From positions 1 through 64,000 of the forward strand of contig JAFQIY010000049.1 in assembly GCA_017415165.1 (NCBI GenBank): a DNA stretch of 64,000 bases, written 5' to 3'. The notes below the pieces were generated by a model, which did no database searches, was not told the DNA's origin, and saw only the letters and a program-made list of their open reading frames with translations. Positions 42,930-52,987 of this stretch are shown in pieces. How positions within the stretch are numbered: position 1 is the stretch's first letter; the number at the start of each line of letters is the position of its first letter. This DNA is from Oscillospiraceae bacterium. Lineage in GTDB: Bacteria > Bacillota > Clostridia > Oscillospirales > Ruminococcaceae. Both the position numbers and the translations under genes were made by a program.

Positions 42930-43023
42930 GTTTTGTGCTTTTTGGACTGCCGTCCAAAATTTTGCAAGCAAAACCACACAAAACATCTTACGAAAGGAGG
43001 ACACACGCTTCTGACGAAGCGTG
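42930..43023 (+). promoter_or_regulatory. Structured intercistronic RNA before ylxQ
   Basis: A closing stem (gttttgtg 42930-42937 with cacaaaac 42977-42984) encloses two hairpins: tttggac-tgcc-gtccaaa and ttttgc-aa-gcaaaa. Next comes the Shine-Dalgarno AAAGGAGG (42993-43000), then a perfect 8-bp stem-loop (cacgcttc-tgac-gaagcgtg, 43004-43023). The ATG of ylxQ is 33 bases after the Shine-Dalgarno, so the hairpin would bring them together when folded. All the sequence between the two genes is used by stems, which suggests a regulatory element or an inserted palindrome. Confidence 0.75.
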
Positions 43024-43033
43024 GTCATTGAAA

Positions 43034-43354
43034 ATGAGTAGTATCAGCGGTCTGCTTTCCATCTGCCGCAAGGCGGGCAAGCTTGTTATGGGCTTTGACC
43101 CTATGAAGGACGCTCTTGCAGGCGGCAAGGCACAGGCGGTAATTGTTGCATCGGATATTTCTCCGAAAACGGAAAAGGAAGTACGTTTCTTTTCGGGTAA
43201 AAAGGAAATTCCTGTTGCGAAAACTTCTATGACGCTTAACGATGTTTATTATGCACTCGGAAAGAAAGCGGGCATTCTCACTATATGCGACAAGGGCTTT
43301 GCTGAAAAGGCAATTTCCCTTTGCGAAACTGAAAACACTGATAACATTGAATAA
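43034..43354 (+). CDS. ylxQ: L7Ae-family RNA-binding protein YlxQ
   Basis: The protein (106 aa) has the L7Ae/L30e fold with [20 protein letters not shown] at the start, [16 protein letters not shown] in the middle and [14 protein letters not shown] near the end. It binds kink-turn RNAs. I start at the ATG at 43034; a TTG two codons earlier is the only other nearby start. The longer frame beginning at 42905 runs through the structured intercistronic region and is not conserved in character. An 8-bp hairpin lies between the Shine-Dalgarno and the start. Confidence 0.88.
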   Translation: MSSISGLLSICRKAGKLVMGFDPMKDALAGGKAQAVIVASDISPKTEKEVRFFSGKKEIPVAKTSMTLNDVYYALGKKAGILTICDKGFAEKAISLCETENTDNIE

Positions 43355-43382
43355 AATCTCAATAAACGGAGGTATACAGCCT

Positions 43383-46034
43383 ATGAGTACAACAAAATCC
43401 ACTAAGCTTAAAATAAATGATGTTGCAAAGGAGCTTAATACAACAGGTCAGGAACTTGCTGACTTTGTAAACGAAAAGCTCGGCACATCAAAGAAGCCTA
43501 CAGCTTCTCTTACAGAGGACGAAATGAACTACGTCCTTGAAGCTTTTTCACAGAATAATCAGGTAGCATCCTTTGATGAGTATTTTGCTACAAAAAATCA
43601 GCCTAAGGAAGAACCAAAGGCAGAAGAAAAGCCGGCTGAAAAGAAGCCTGCAAAGGCAAAGAAGGAAACAGCCAAGAAGGAGGCTGCACCTAAGGCTGAT
43701 AAATCAGCTGCTGAAAAGCCTGCAAAGAAGGAAACAGCCAAGAAGGAAGCTGCGCCTAAGGCTGAAAAGCCTGCTGAAAAGAAGCAGGAAGTCAAGGAAG
43801 CACCAAAGGCTGAGGAACAGCCAAAGGTTCAGGAAGAACCAAAGCAGGAAGTGAAGAAGGAACAGCCTGCTCCAAAGCCTGCAAACAATCAGCCGCAGAA
43901 CAAGAACGACCGCTTCAACACACAGCAGGTTTTAAGCGGCGACAAGAAGAAAAAGCCTGAGCAGAAGCCTGCAAACAAGCCTGCAGAGCAGTCCAACAAG
44001 AAGAAGCTTGATGTTAAGTTTGCTGATGCTTCTACTCCTGTTGAAAACAGCAAAATCCACACAATCGACACAAGAGGCTCTTATGTTGAGATGGATAAGT
44101 ATAACGAAAAGTACGACAATATGGCTAACGCTTCAGGCGGCAACAACCGCAAGAAGGATAACTTCTCCAAGAAGCAGAAGCTTACTCAGAAGTCACAGCA
44201 GAGAAAGAGCCAGCAGTACTCCAACAAGCGTGAGAGTGAAGCTGAAAAGCTCCGCAGACTTGAGCTTGAACGTGCAAGAAAGCAGCAGCTCAAGGTTCTT
44301 ATCCCTGACGAAATCGTTGTTTCCGAGCTTGCTTCAAGACTCAAGGTTACAGCTACTGAGGTAATCAAGAAGCTTATGCAGCTTGGTGAAATGTGCACAA
44401 TCAATCAGGTTATCGACTTTGATACAGCGTCCCTCGTTGCTGAGGAACTTGGCGCAAAGGTTGAAAAGGAAGTTATCATCACTATTGAAGAACGTCTTAT
44501 TGACGACTCCGACGACGACGGCGAGGGCGAAGAAAGAGCTCCTGTTGTTGTAGTAATGGGTCACGTTGACCACGGTAAGACTTCACTTCTTGACCGTATC
44601 AGAAACGCTAACGTTACTTCCACAGAAGCAGGCGGTATCACACAGCATATCGGTGCTTACCGTGTTTCCTGCAACGGCAAGGATATCACATTCCTCGATA
44701 CCCCGGGGCACGAAGCGTTTACATCAATGCGTGCAAGAGGTGCGTCCGTTACTGATATTGCAATCATTGTAGTTGCCGCAGATGACGGTATTATGCCGCA
44801 GACTGTTGAGGCTATCAACCACGCTAAGGCAGCAGGCGTTTCTATTATCGTTGCTATCAACAAGATGGATAAGGAAGCTGCTAACCCTGATATTGTTAAG
44901 CAGCAGCTTACAGAATACGGTCTTGTAATTGAAGAATGGGGCGGCGACATTATCTGCGTACCTGTTTCCGCTAAGACAGGTATGGGTATTGAAGACCTTC
45001 TCGAAAATGTACTTCTCGTTGCAGAGGTTGCCGAACTCAAGGCTAACCCTAATCGTCTTGCTAAGGGTACAGTTGTTGAAGCGAGACTTGACAAGGGACG
45101 CGGTCCTATTGCAACCCTCCTTGTTCAGAACGGTACTCTCCATACAGGTGACATCATTATCGCAGGTACAGCTGTAGGACGTGTTCGTGTTATGACAAAT
45201 GACAAGGGCAAGGTTGTTAAGGAAGCAGGTCCTTCTTATCCTGTTGAAATCACAGGTCTTGCTGAAGTTCCTTCCGCAGGTGACACATTCAACGCTGTTG
45301 AGGACGAAAGACTTGCAAGAGAGCTTGTTGACCAGCGTAAGCACGAAGCTAAGCAGGAACAGTTCAAGCAGTATCAGAAGGTTACTCTTGATAACCTGTT
45401 CAGCCAGATTGAGCAGGGTGAAATCAAGGAGCTCCCAATCATCGTCAAGGCTGACGTACAGGGCTCTGTTGAGGCTGTTAAGCAGTCCCTTGAAAAGCTT
45501 TCAAACAACGAGGTTCGTGTTCGTGTTATTCACGGTGCAGTTGGTGCTGTTTCCGAGGGTGACGTAATGCTCGCCAGCGCTTCCAATGCTATCATCGTCG
45601 GCTTCAACGTTCGTCCTGACCCTGTTGCTGCTGACAGCGCTGAACGTGACGGTGTAGATATCCGTCTCTACAGAATTATCTATGACGCTATCGAAGAAAT
45701 CACAACCGCTATGAAGGGTATGCTTGCACCTAAGTACCGTGAAGTAAATCTCGGTCGTGTTGAAGTTCGTCAGGTGTACAAGATTTCTAACGTTGGTACA
45801 GTTTCAGGCTCCTACGTTCTCAGCGGTAAGATTACAAGAAACGCTGAAATCCGTGTTGTTCGTGACGGTATCATCATCGCTGACGACAAGATGTCCAGCC
45901 TTAAGCGTTTCAAGGACGACGTCAAGGAGGTTGCGGAAGGCTACGAGTGCGGTATCACACTTGAAAAGTTCCACGATATCCGTGAAGGCGATATCTTCGA
46001 AGCGTATTTTATGGAAGAATATCGTCCTGACTAA
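43383..46034 (+). CDS. infB: Translation initiation factor IF-2
   Basis: The protein (883 aa) has an N-terminal IF2_N helix domain ([20 protein letters not shown]), then a Lys/Ala/Glu-Pro-rich linker (about 75-290) and a second IF2_N domain. The GTPase domain has G1 GHVDHGKT (near residue 393), G3 DTPGHEAFT and G4 NKMD, followed by domains II to IV. It places initiator tRNA on the 30S subunit. The ATG at 43383 follows GGAGG by ten bases. A small stem (ggtaccg..cggtacc) lies between its stop and rbfA. Confidence 0.97.
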   Translation: MSTTKSTKLKINDVAKELNTTGQELADFVNEKLGTSKKPTASLTEDEMNYVLEAFSQNNQVASFDEYFATKNQPKEEPKAEEKPAEKKPAKAKKETAKKEAAPKADKSAAEKPAKKETAKKEAAPKAEKPAEKKQEVKEAPKAEEQPKVQEEPKQEVKKEQPAPKPANNQPQNKNDRFNTQQVLSGDKKKKPEQKPANKPAEQSNKKKLDVKFADASTPVENSKIHTIDTRGSYVEMDKYNEKYDNMANASGGNNRKKDNFSKKQKLTQKSQQRKSQQYSNKRESEAEKLRRLELERARKQQLKVLIPDEIVVSELASRLKVTATEVIKKLMQLGEMCTINQVIDFDTASLVAEELGAKVEKEVIITIEERLIDDSDDDGEGEERAPVVVVMGHVDHGKTSLLDRIRNANVTSTEAGGITQHIGAYRVSCNGKDITFLDTPGHEAFTSMRARGASVTDIAIIVVAADDGIMPQTVEAINHAKAAGVSIIVAINKMDKEAANPDIVKQQLTEYGLVIEEWGGDIICVPVSAKTGMGIEDLLENVLLVAEVAELKANPNRLAKGTVVEARLDKGRGPIATLLVQNGTLHTGDIIIAGTAVGRVRVMTNDKGKVVKEAGPSYPVEITGLAEVPSAGDTFNAVEDERLARELVDQRKHEAKQEQFKQYQKVTLDNLFSQIEQGEIKELPIIVKADVQGSVEAVKQSLEKLSNNEVRVRVIHGAVGAVSEGDVMLASASNAIIVGFNVRPDPVAADSAERDGVDIRLYRIIYDAIEEITTAMKGMLAPKYREVNLGRVEVRQVYKISNVGTVSGSYVLSGKITRNAEIRVVRDGIIIADDKMSSLKRFKDDVKEVAEGYECGITLEKFHDIREGDIFEAYFMEEYRPD

Positions 46035-46099
46035 TTCAAATAATAACGGTACCGTAATAATCTGCGGTACCCCAAATACAAATCCTAAAGGAGTTTTAT

Positions 46100-46468
46100 A
46101 TGCCTAATTTCAGAAACGGACGCTTGTCCGAGGATATCAAGAGAGAAATTTCAGCTCTTATCCGTGAGGAAATCAAGGACCCGAGAGTAAACGGCGGCTT
46201 TGTTTCCGTTGTAAGAACAGAGCTTTCGGGCGACGGCTCCCACTGTAAGGTCTATGTTTCCGACCTTACAGGCTTTGAGGCTTCAAAGACTGCGGCAAAG
46301 GGTCTTGAAAGCGCATCGGGTATGATAAGACGTCATATCTCCAACAAGCTGCGTCTTAAAAAGTGCCCTGAGCTGAAATTTATCGCAGACAACTCTATCG
46401 AGCATTCAGCGGAGATTGCAAAAATGCTTGGCTCAATTGACGTCAGTGAGGATAATGACGAAGAATAA
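46100..46468 (+). CDS. rbfA: Ribosome-binding factor A
   Basis: The protein (122 aa) has the KH-like RbfA core: RLSEDIKREISALIREEIKD, SVVRTELSGDGSHCKVYVSD and the ELKFIADNSIEHSAEIAKML motif. It helps mature the 16S rRNA 5' end in 30S assembly. It follows infB in the usual operon order. Confidence 0.96.
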   Translation: MPNFRNGRLSEDIKREISALIREEIKDPRVNGGFVSVVRTELSGDGSHCKVYVSDLTGFEASKTAAKGLESASGMIRRHISNKLRLKKCPELKFIADNSIEHSAEIAKMLGSIDVSEDNDEE

Positions 46469-46492
46469 ATTTTCAGAGAGGAGTGACGCTAT

Positions 46493-47458
46493 ATGAATAT
46501 AAGCCTGACAGAAACAGCCGAATTCCTTAAAAATCACGATAACTATTATATACTCACTCATCAGAGTCCTGACGGTGATACTATGGGCAGCGGCTTCGGT
46601 CTTTGCTATGCTCTTCGTCAGATTGGCAAGAATGCTAATGTACTTTGCTCTGATGAGTTTCCTAAGAGATACCATTTTATGTATGAGGGTTACGAGCCGC
46701 AGAAATTTTCTCCCGAAACAATAGTTGCGGTTGATGTTGCCGACAAGAAGCTGCTGGGTACTAAGCTTATTCAGTACGGTGACTATGTAAATCTCTGCAT
46801 TGACCACCACGTTTCAAATCTTCACTATGCTGAACGTTTGCTGGTAAATCCTGATGCGGCGGCAGCTTGTGAGGTTATCTATCAGGTGCTTGGCGAAATG
46901 GGTATTGAGTTTACAAAGCAGATTGCCGAGTGCCTTTACACAGGTATTGCAACCGATACAGGCTGCTTCAAATACGGCAACACCACTCAGCTTTGCCACA
47001 TTATTACCGCTCACCTTATGGACTGCGGTATAAGAATGGAGCAGATTAACCGTGAAATGTTCGACACAAAGAGCAAGGCACGTTTAAAGGTTGAACAGCA
47101 TATCAATTCCGCTATGGAATACTACCTTGATGACAAGTGCGCAATGGTAGCGGTTACTCTTGATACAATGAAGAAAACAGGTCTTGCGCTTGAAGAATTC
47201 GAGGGCATCGCAGGAATGAGCGTTCAGGCTGAGGGCGTTCAGGTGGGCGTCGTAATAAGAGAAAAGGACAAAGGAAAATTCAAGGTTTCTATGCGTTCCG
47301 CTTCGGATATAGACGTTTCTGCAATCTGTCAGAAATTCGGCGGCGGCGGTCACGTCAAGGCGGCGGGATGTACTCTTGAAGGACCTCTTGATGATGTTAA
47401 ACTGCGTCTGCTTTCAGGCATTGCACCTGCTATGGGGATTGACTTATGGCTGGCGTAA
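46493..47458 (+). CDS. nrnA: DHH-family phosphoesterase NrnA (nanoRNase/pAp phosphatase)
   Basis: The protein (321 aa) has the DHH domain motifs THQSPDGDTMGSGFGL, VDVADKK, CIDHHVSN and the DHHA1 domain end KFGGGGHVKAAGC. NrnA degrades short RNA dinucleotides and dephosphorylates 3'-phosphoadenosine 5'-phosphate. It lies between rbfA and truB, its usual place in Gram-positive bacteria. Its stop overlaps the truB start by 13 bases. Confidence 0.94.
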   Translation: MNISLTETAEFLKNHDNYYILTHQSPDGDTMGSGFGLCYALRQIGKNANVLCSDEFPKRYHFMYEGYEPQKFSPETIVAVDVADKKLLGTKLIQYGDYVNLCIDHHVSNLHYAERLLVNPDAAAACEVIYQVLGEMGIEFTKQIAECLYTGIATDTGCFKYGNTTQLCHIITAHLMDCGIRMEQINREMFDTKSKARLKVEQHINSAMEYYLDDKCAMVAVTLDTMKKTGLALEEFEGIAGMSVQAEGVQVGVVIREKDKGKFKVSMRSASDIDVSAICQKFGGGGHVKAAGCTLEGPLDDVKLRLLSGIAPAMGIDLWLA

Positions 47459-48366
47459 ACAATGAAGAAATGTGCGGAGTAATCTGCGTGAACAAGCCTG
47501 AGGGCTTCACAAGCTTTGATGTTATCGCAAAGATGAGGGGCATATTGAAAATCAAGCGCCTTGGTCACGCAGGCACGCTTGACCCGATGGCTACGGGCGT
47601 GCTTCCTGTTTTTGTGGGACGTGCAACAAAAGCCTGCGATATTCTTCCTGACCACGACAAGATTTATCGTGCAGGGTTCAGGCTCGGTGTAACAACCGAC
47701 ACTCAGGATTGTACGGGTACGGTTACACAAGAGCGTGACACGTCTGCTGTTACAAAGGAAATGATGCTTGACACGCTGGAAAAATTCCGTGGGGAGATTA
47801 TGCAGATACCGCCTATGTATTCGGCGGTTTCGGTTGGCGGCAAACGTCTTTACGACCTTGCAAGGCAGGGGATAGAAGTTGAACGTGAGGCTCGTCCCGT
47901 GACGATTTACAAGCTTGAACTTGCGGAGTTTGACGAGACAGAAAAGTGCGGCGTGCTGACGGTTTCCTGTTCAAAGGGGACTTACATCCGCACCCTTATC
48001 AATGACATCGGTGAGTCGCTTTCCTGCGGTGGAATTATGACTTCACTTGTGCGTACTTCCGCCTGCGGATTTTCACTTGATGACTGCGTTACAATTGAGG
48101 ATTTACAGCGTGAGGCTGAAAACGAACGTAACTTTGAACATTATCTCAAACCCGTTGAAGAAGTTTTTGCCGAACTTCCGAAGCTTATGCTTCACGGTGC
48201 GCAGGAGAGAATGTACCGCAACGGTATAAAGCTTGACCTGACAAAAATCAGAACGGACATCACCGCCGAGCGTATTAGCGTTTACGGCGAAAAGGGCTTT
48301 ATCGGAACAGCTGTCCCTGACAGGGAAAGCGGTGTTCTGAGAGTTGACAAGACATTTTATCTTTAA
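47446..48366 (+). CDS. truB: tRNA pseudouridine(55) synthase
   Basis: The protein (306 aa) has the TruB motifs VNKPEGFTSFDVIAKM, the catalytic Asp in HAGTLDPMATGVLPV, MYSAVSVGGKRLYDLARQG and CSKGTYIRTLINDIGESL. It makes the pseudouridine at position 55 in the T loop of tRNAs. The start at 47446 overlaps the end of nrnA by 13 bases. Confidence 0.96.
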   Translation: MAGVNNEEMCGVICVNKPEGFTSFDVIAKMRGILKIKRLGHAGTLDPMATGVLPVFVGRATKACDILPDHDKIYRAGFRLGVTTDTQDCTGTVTQERDTSAVTKEMMLDTLEKFRGEIMQIPPMYSAVSVGGKRLYDLARQGIEVEREARPVTIYKLELAEFDETEKCGVLTVSCSKGTYIRTLINDIGESLSCGGIMTSLVRTSACGFSLDDCVTIEDLQREAENERNFEHYLKPVEEVFAELPKLMLHGAQERMYRNGIKLDLTKIRTDITAERISVYGEKGFIGTAVPDRESGVLRVDKTFYL

Positions 48367-48384
48367 GAAGGGAAGTGAACACGG

Positions 48385-49299
48385 ATGGTTGACCTGACGG
48401 GTACAAATGACGTGCCGAAAAACAGCACGGCTGTTGCTATGGGACTTTTTGACGGTATTCATCACGGACACCGCACGGTTATCCGTACTGCAATTGATAT
48501 TGCCTCACAGATGCCCGGTATTGACCCTGCCGTGTTCACCTTTGACACCGCAACCGTAACCTCAAAGGGTGAGGGCGGTGTGAAATACATTCATTCAAGG
48601 GATATGAAATTCGAGCTTATTGACAGGCTTGGTGTACGCTACATCTATTCTCCCGATTTTCTTAACTTCAAGAATTTAAGCGGCGAGGAATTCGTTGAGC
48701 TTGTTCTCTGCGACAAGCTTTCGGCTAAGTTCGTTATCTGCGGAAGGGATTTCCGCTTCGGCAAGGGCGCTGAATGCGGTGTTGCTGAATTGGACAAGAT
48801 GTGCCGCAAGCGTGGCATACAGGTGCGCACGGTTGCGCCTGTACTTGAGGACGGCGGACAGCGTATATCCTCTACTATGATAAGAGAGCTTATTGCTGAC
48901 GGTCAGATTGAGCTTGCAAACTCCCTTCTCGACTCGAAATTCACCTTCAGGCTTCCCGTTGCTTACGGCAGACAGCTTGGACGTACCCTTGATTTTCCCA
49001 CTATAAACCAGTACCTCTCCAAACGGCAGGTTACCCCGAAATTCGGCGTGTATGTTTCCCGCACGGAAGTGTGGGGCAGGATTTACCGAAGCATTACCAA
49101 TGTTGGTGTAAAGCCAACCGTGGGAAGCGACGTACCCCTTGCGGAAACCTACATAATCGGCTTCGAGGGCGGCGAGCTTTACGGCGAGGTTGCAAAGGTT
49201 TCGCTGGTTTCCTTTATCCGTGAGGAAAGGAAGTTTGACAGCATTGACGAACTGAAAAATCAGATTGCTGAGGATATTAAGGCTGCGGAAATTTACTAA
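48385..49299 (+). CDS. ribF: Bifunctional riboflavin kinase/FAD synthetase
   Basis: The protein (304 aa) has the nucleotidyl transferase domain with MGLFDGIHHGHRTVI, and the kinase domain with GRQLGRTLDFPTINQ. It converts riboflavin to FMN and FAD in the cytosol. The kinase motif usually reads PTAN; here PTIN. It is the last gene of the nusA-infB operon. In many Firmicutes ribF occupies this same position after truB. Confidence 0.95.
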   Translation: MVDLTGTNDVPKNSTAVAMGLFDGIHHGHRTVIRTAIDIASQMPGIDPAVFTFDTATVTSKGEGGVKYIHSRDMKFELIDRLGVRYIYSPDFLNFKNLSGEEFVELVLCDKLSAKFVICGRDFRFGKGAECGVAELDKMCRKRGIQVRTVAPVLEDGGQRISSTMIRELIADGQIELANSLLDSKFTFRLPVAYGRQLGRTLDFPTINQYLSKRQVTPKFGVYVSRTEVWGRIYRSITNVGVKPTVGSDVPLAETYIIGFEGGELYGEVAKVSLVSFIREERKFDSIDELKNQIAEDIKAAEIY

Positions 49300-49316
49300 C
49301 ACAAGGGGCTGACGGT

Positions 49317-49559
49317 ATGGCTTTTATTGGTTTGTTTGCTATTATGATAATAGCAATGGGTTTGATAATCGGCGGCGGTATTGCATTGACTTCGTTTATA
49401 CTTTTCCTGTCCAGACGCCATAAGAAAAAGCACGCTGATGACGGTAAAGGTAAAGCAGGATATGTTGCTTTGCGAATAATAGCTTTACTTTGCCTCATAC
49501 CTGCTCTTTTTGTTTTAGTTGGAATAGTATCAGCCGTTATAATCGGCGAATTCGGATAA
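49317..49559 (+). CDS. Small two-helix membrane protein
   Basis: The protein (80 aa) has two hydrophobic segments (about 3-29 and 51-74) joined by a basic loop (SRRHKKKHADDGKGK). The ribosome binding site is AAGGGG with good spacing. It follows ribF by 17 bp. No family is recognised. Confidence 0.7.
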   Translation: MAFIGLFAIMIIAMGLIIGGGIALTSFILFLSRRHKKKHADDGKGKAGYVALRIIALLCLIPALFVLVGIVSAVIIGEFG

Positions 49560-49605
49560 AACCGATTATTGTTTTCAGATACAATAAATGAAAGGATTGA
49601 TAAAA

Positions 49606-51069
49606 ATGAATACAGCAAATGTAAGAACACGATTTGCGCCAAGCCCTACAGGCTATATGCACATCGGTAATCTTCGTACTGCGCTTTACACTTATATTAT
49701 CGCAAGAAAATACGGCGGAAAGTTCATTCTCCGTATCGAGGACACTGACCAGGGCAGATTTGTTGAGGGCGCTACAGAGGTAATTTATGACACACTCCGC
49801 AAGTGCGGTCTTGAATGGGACGAAGGTCCTGACATCGGCGGTCCTGTTGGTCCGTACATCCAGTCCGAGCGTATGGGGCTTTTCAAAGAATACGCTGAAC
49901 AGCTTGTTAAGTCGGGGCACGCTTACTACTGCTTCTGCACAAAGGAGCGTATGGAGCAGGTTCACGAGGAACAGCGCGCAAAGGGCATTACACCAACTTA
50001 CGACAGACACTGCCGTGAGCTTCCTCAGGAGGAAGTGGACAAGCTTCTTGCAGAGGGTGTACCTTATGTAATCCGTCAGAAAGTTCCTCTCGACGGCACA
50101 ACAACTTTCCACGATGAGCTTTACGGCGATATCACCGTACCAAATGCTGACCTTGACGACCAGATTTTGCTCAAGGCTGACGGTATGCCGACATACAACT
50201 TTGCTAACGTTGTTGACGACCACCTTATGGGCATCACTCACGTTGTACGCGGCAACGAGTATCTTTCCTCCGCACCTAAGTACAACCTGCTTTATGAGGC
50301 ATTCGGCTGGGAAGTTCCGACTTACATTCACGTTGAACATATTATGCGTGACGCTACTCACAAGCTTTCCAAGCGTGACGGCGACGCTTACTTCGGCGAC
50401 TTCGTGGAAAAGGGCTTCTATATCCCTGCTATCCTCAACTATATCGCACTTCTCGGCTGGGCACCTAAGGGTGAACAGGAAATCTTTACACTTGACGAGC
50501 TTGTACAGGAATTCGATATCAGCGGTCTTTCCAAGTCACCTGCTATCTTTGACCCTGTGAAGATGAAGGCTATCAACTTCGAGTGGATAAAGAAGCTTTC
50601 TCTTGACGAGTTCAAGGAGCTTGCTCTGCCTTACATCAGACAGACCTGCAAGAGCGAGGATATCGACCTTGATGTGCTTGTAAAGACACTTCAGCCACGT
50701 ACTGAGCTTTTCACAGATATTCCTGAAAAGGTTGACTTCATTGACGAGCTTCGTGAATACAGCACCGACCTTTACTTCAACAAGAAGATGAAGACTACTC
50801 CCGAAACAAGCCTTGAAGCACTCAAAGCGGCCTCCGAGGTGTTCGAGGGTATTGATGATAATGCGTGGACAGAGGAAAATATCCACTCCGCACTTTTCGC
50901 TAAGATTGAAGCTCTCGGCGTAAAGAACGGCTGGATGCTCCTCCCTATCAGAGCGGCTCTCTCAGGCAAGCAGTCCACACCGGGCGGCGGCGTTGAGCTT
51001 GCGGCTATCCTTGGCAAGAAGGAAAGCCTTGCACGTATTGCAAAGGGAATTGAGCTTTTAAGCAATTAA
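49606..51069 (+). CDS. gltX: Glutamate-tRNA ligase
   Basis: The protein (487 aa) has the class I signature APSPTGYMHIGNLRTAL (HIGH) and the KMSKS-type HKLSKRDGDAYFGDF, plus the zinc-free core of this family. It charges tRNA(Glu), and in bacteria lacking GlnRS also tRNA(Gln). I start at the ATG at 49606 after AAAGGA; the earlier ATG at 49588 overlaps the ribosome binding site. It is 46 bp after the small membrane protein gene. Confidence 0.96.
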   Translation: MNTANVRTRFAPSPTGYMHIGNLRTALYTYIIARKYGGKFILRIEDTDQGRFVEGATEVIYDTLRKCGLEWDEGPDIGGPVGPYIQSERMGLFKEYAEQLVKSGHAYYCFCTKERMEQVHEEQRAKGITPTYDRHCRELPQEEVDKLLAEGVPYVIRQKVPLDGTTTFHDELYGDITVPNADLDDQILLKADGMPTYNFANVVDDHLMGITHVVRGNEYLSSAPKYNLLYEAFGWEVPTYIHVEHIMRDATHKLSKRDGDAYFGDFVEKGFYIPAILNYIALLGWAPKGEQEIFTLDELVQEFDISGLSKSPAIFDPVKMKAINFEWIKKLSLDEFKELALPYIRQTCKSEDIDLDVLVKTLQPRTELFTDIPEKVDFIDELREYSTDLYFNKKMKTTPETSLEALKAASEVFEGIDDNAWTEENIHSALFAKIEALGVKNGWMLLPIRAALSGKQSTPGGGVELAAILGKKESLARIAKGIELLSN

Positions 51070-51164
51070 CCCGACTTTTACGGCATTATCACTTAATCAA
51101 CACATTACGCTTGTATAATTTACAAGTTATATTATGTAAAATCTACTGAAAGGTGGCTGCTGAA

Positions 51165-52262
51165 ATGATTGAAGTACAGAACCTTACAAAGCAGTACGGT
51201 GCAAAAAAGGCTGTTGACAATCTTTCATTCACCGTCAATGACGGCGAAATTTTAGGCTTTCTCGGACCTAACGGTGCGGGTAAGTCCACTACTATGAATA
51301 TGCTGACGGGCTACATTTCCTCAACTGAGGGCAAGGCGCTCATCAACGGAATTGACATTCTCGACGACCCTATCGAAGCAAAGAAGAATATCGGCTATCT
51401 CCCCGAAATTCCTCCTCTTTACCTCGATATGACAGTCAAGGATTACCTCAACTTCATCTATGACCTTAAAAAGTGCAAGCTTCCCCGTAAGGCTCACCTT
51501 GAGGACGTTTGCAGTCTGGTTATGATTAAGGACGTATACAACAGAATTATCCGCAACCTCTCAAAGGGCTACAAGCAGAGAGTAGGTCTTGCGCAGGCTC
51601 TTATCGGCAATCCGCCTATCCTTATTCTGGACGAGCCGACTGTTGGTCTTGACCCGAAGCAGATTATCGAAATCCGTACCCTTATCAAGAAGCTTGGCAA
51701 GAAGCACACGGTAATTCTTTCCTCTCACATCCTCCCCGAAATTCAGGCTGTTTGTGACAGAATTATCATCATCAACGGCGGTAAGATTGCTGCTGACGAT
51801 ACAACCGAAAACCTCACAAAGAATATCTCCACAGACCACAAGCTTATTGCAAGAATTGACGGTCCACGTGACGAAATCCTCAAGACTATCAAGAATATGC
51901 CGGGTGTTGTGTCCGTTGTTGCGGATATGGAGCGTGAGGCAGGTATCTTTGATTACGAAATTGAAGCCAAGGAAGGCGTTGACCTGCGCCGTGAGCTGTT
52001 CAAGAGAGTTGTTGCAAGAAACTGGGTAATCCTTGGACTCAAGACAACGGAAATGACTCTTGAAGACATTTTCCTCAAGATTACAATGGGCGATGATGTT
52101 GTTATCAAGACAAAGAAAAACGCCGAAGAAAAGGCTGCTGAAGCAGATGCAAAGGCTGAGCAGTACGACGAAAAAGCTGCTGCCGCTGATGCAAAGACTG
52201 AAGAATATGACAAGCTTGCCGAAAAGGCAGAAGCTGCTGAAAAAAAGGAGGGTGAGGAATAA
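51165..52262 (+). CDS. ABC transporter ATPase (GldA-like) with acidic-alanine tail
   Basis: The protein (365 aa) has Walker A GPNGAGKST, a signature-like LSKGYKQRVGLAQAL, Walker B ILILDEPTVGLDP and a C-terminal region of about 60 residues rich in Ala, Glu and Lys with heptad-like AEEKAAEADAKAEQYDEK. It resembles the ATPase of GldA-type exporters and drives the two-gene membrane unit that follows. The Ala/Glu tail is unusual for this group and could be a coiled coil. The ATG at 51165 lies after AAAGGTGG; a GTG four codons earlier overlaps it. Confidence 0.9.
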   Translation: MIEVQNLTKQYGAKKAVDNLSFTVNDGEILGFLGPNGAGKSTTMNMLTGYISSTEGKALINGIDILDDPIEAKKNIGYLPEIPPLYLDMTVKDYLNFIYDLKKCKLPRKAHLEDVCSLVMIKDVYNRIIRNLSKGYKQRVGLAQALIGNPPILILDEPTVGLDPKQIIEIRTLIKKLGKKHTVILSSHILPEIQAVCDRIIIINGGKIAADDTTENLTKNISTDHKLIARIDGPRDEILKTIKNMPGVVSVVADMEREAGIFDYEIEAKEGVDLRRELFKRVVARNWVILGLKTTEMTLEDIFLKITMGDDVVIKTKKNAEEKAAEADAKAEQYDEKAAAADAKTEEYDKLAEKAEAAEKKEGEE

Positions 52263-52969
52263 TGGGCGCTATTTTCAGACGTGAGCTGAAGGCTTACTTC
52301 ACCTCGCCTATCGCTTACATTTTCATTGCCGTGTTCTACATCTACACAGCAACATATTTTGTAAACACAAACCTTTACTACGGACTTACCGATATGTCCT
52401 ACGTTTTCACAAGTGCGTTCACAATTATGATGTTCCTGCTTCCGCTGCTGACAATGCGTCTTTTCACTGAGGAACGCCGTCAGCGCACAGACCAGTGCCT
52501 GCTGACTGCACCTGTAAATCTGTTCTCCATAGTAATGGGCAAGTTCCTTGCTTCTGTATGCGTGTTCCTTTGCGCAATGGCAATCTATCTGATTTACATT
52601 ATTGTGCTTACTTCACTTGCTGGTTCAGTAGCGTGGGCAACCGTTATCGGTAACCTTTTCGCACTTCTCCTGCTTGGTGCAAGCTTTATTGCAATCGGTA
52701 CATTCATCTCTGCAACAACTGAAAATCAGGTCGTTGCCGCAATTCTCAGCTTCATCATCATTATGGCGTTCTACCTTATTGATATGCTTGCGGGAATGGT
52801 TCAGGTTGAATGGCTCAGAAATATTATGTCTGCCCTCGGCTTCTATTCAAGATATGCAGAATTTTCACAGGGCATTTTCTCAATCCCGAACATTGTGTTC
52901 TTCATCAGCACAATTTTCATTTTCAACTTTCTTACCGTGCGTGTGCTTGAAAAGCGCCGCTGGTCATAA
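52262..52969 (+). CDS. ABC-2 type permease (GldF-like)
   Basis: The protein (235 aa) has six hydrophobic segments and the pattern of ABC-2 permeases in GldF-type systems. The TAATG overlap with the ATPase shows translational coupling. Early helices (TSPIAYIFIAVFYIYTATYF) and the cytosolic loop MRLFTEERRQRTDQCLLTAP are typical. It probably moves a substrate out with the extracytosolic proteins encoded next. Confidence 0.9.
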   Translation: MGAIFRRELKAYFTSPIAYIFIAVFYIYTATYFVNTNLYYGLTDMSYVFTSAFTIMMFLLPLLTMRLFTEERRQRTDQCLLTAPVNLFSIVMGKFLASVCVFLCAMAIYLIYIIVLTSLAGSVAWATVIGNLFALLLLGASFIAIGTFISATTENQVVAAILSFIIIMAFYLIDMLAGMVQVEWLRNIMSALGFYSRYAEFSQGIFSIPNIVFFISTIFIFNFLTVRVLEKRRWS

Positions 52970-52987
52970 TGAAGGAGGTATGCTGAT

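Noticed and set aside
42905-43033. A longer N-terminus of YlxQ starting at 42905
   Set aside because: The extra codons cover hairpin stems and the Shine-Dalgarno. L7Ae-family proteins begin at [12 protein letters not shown].
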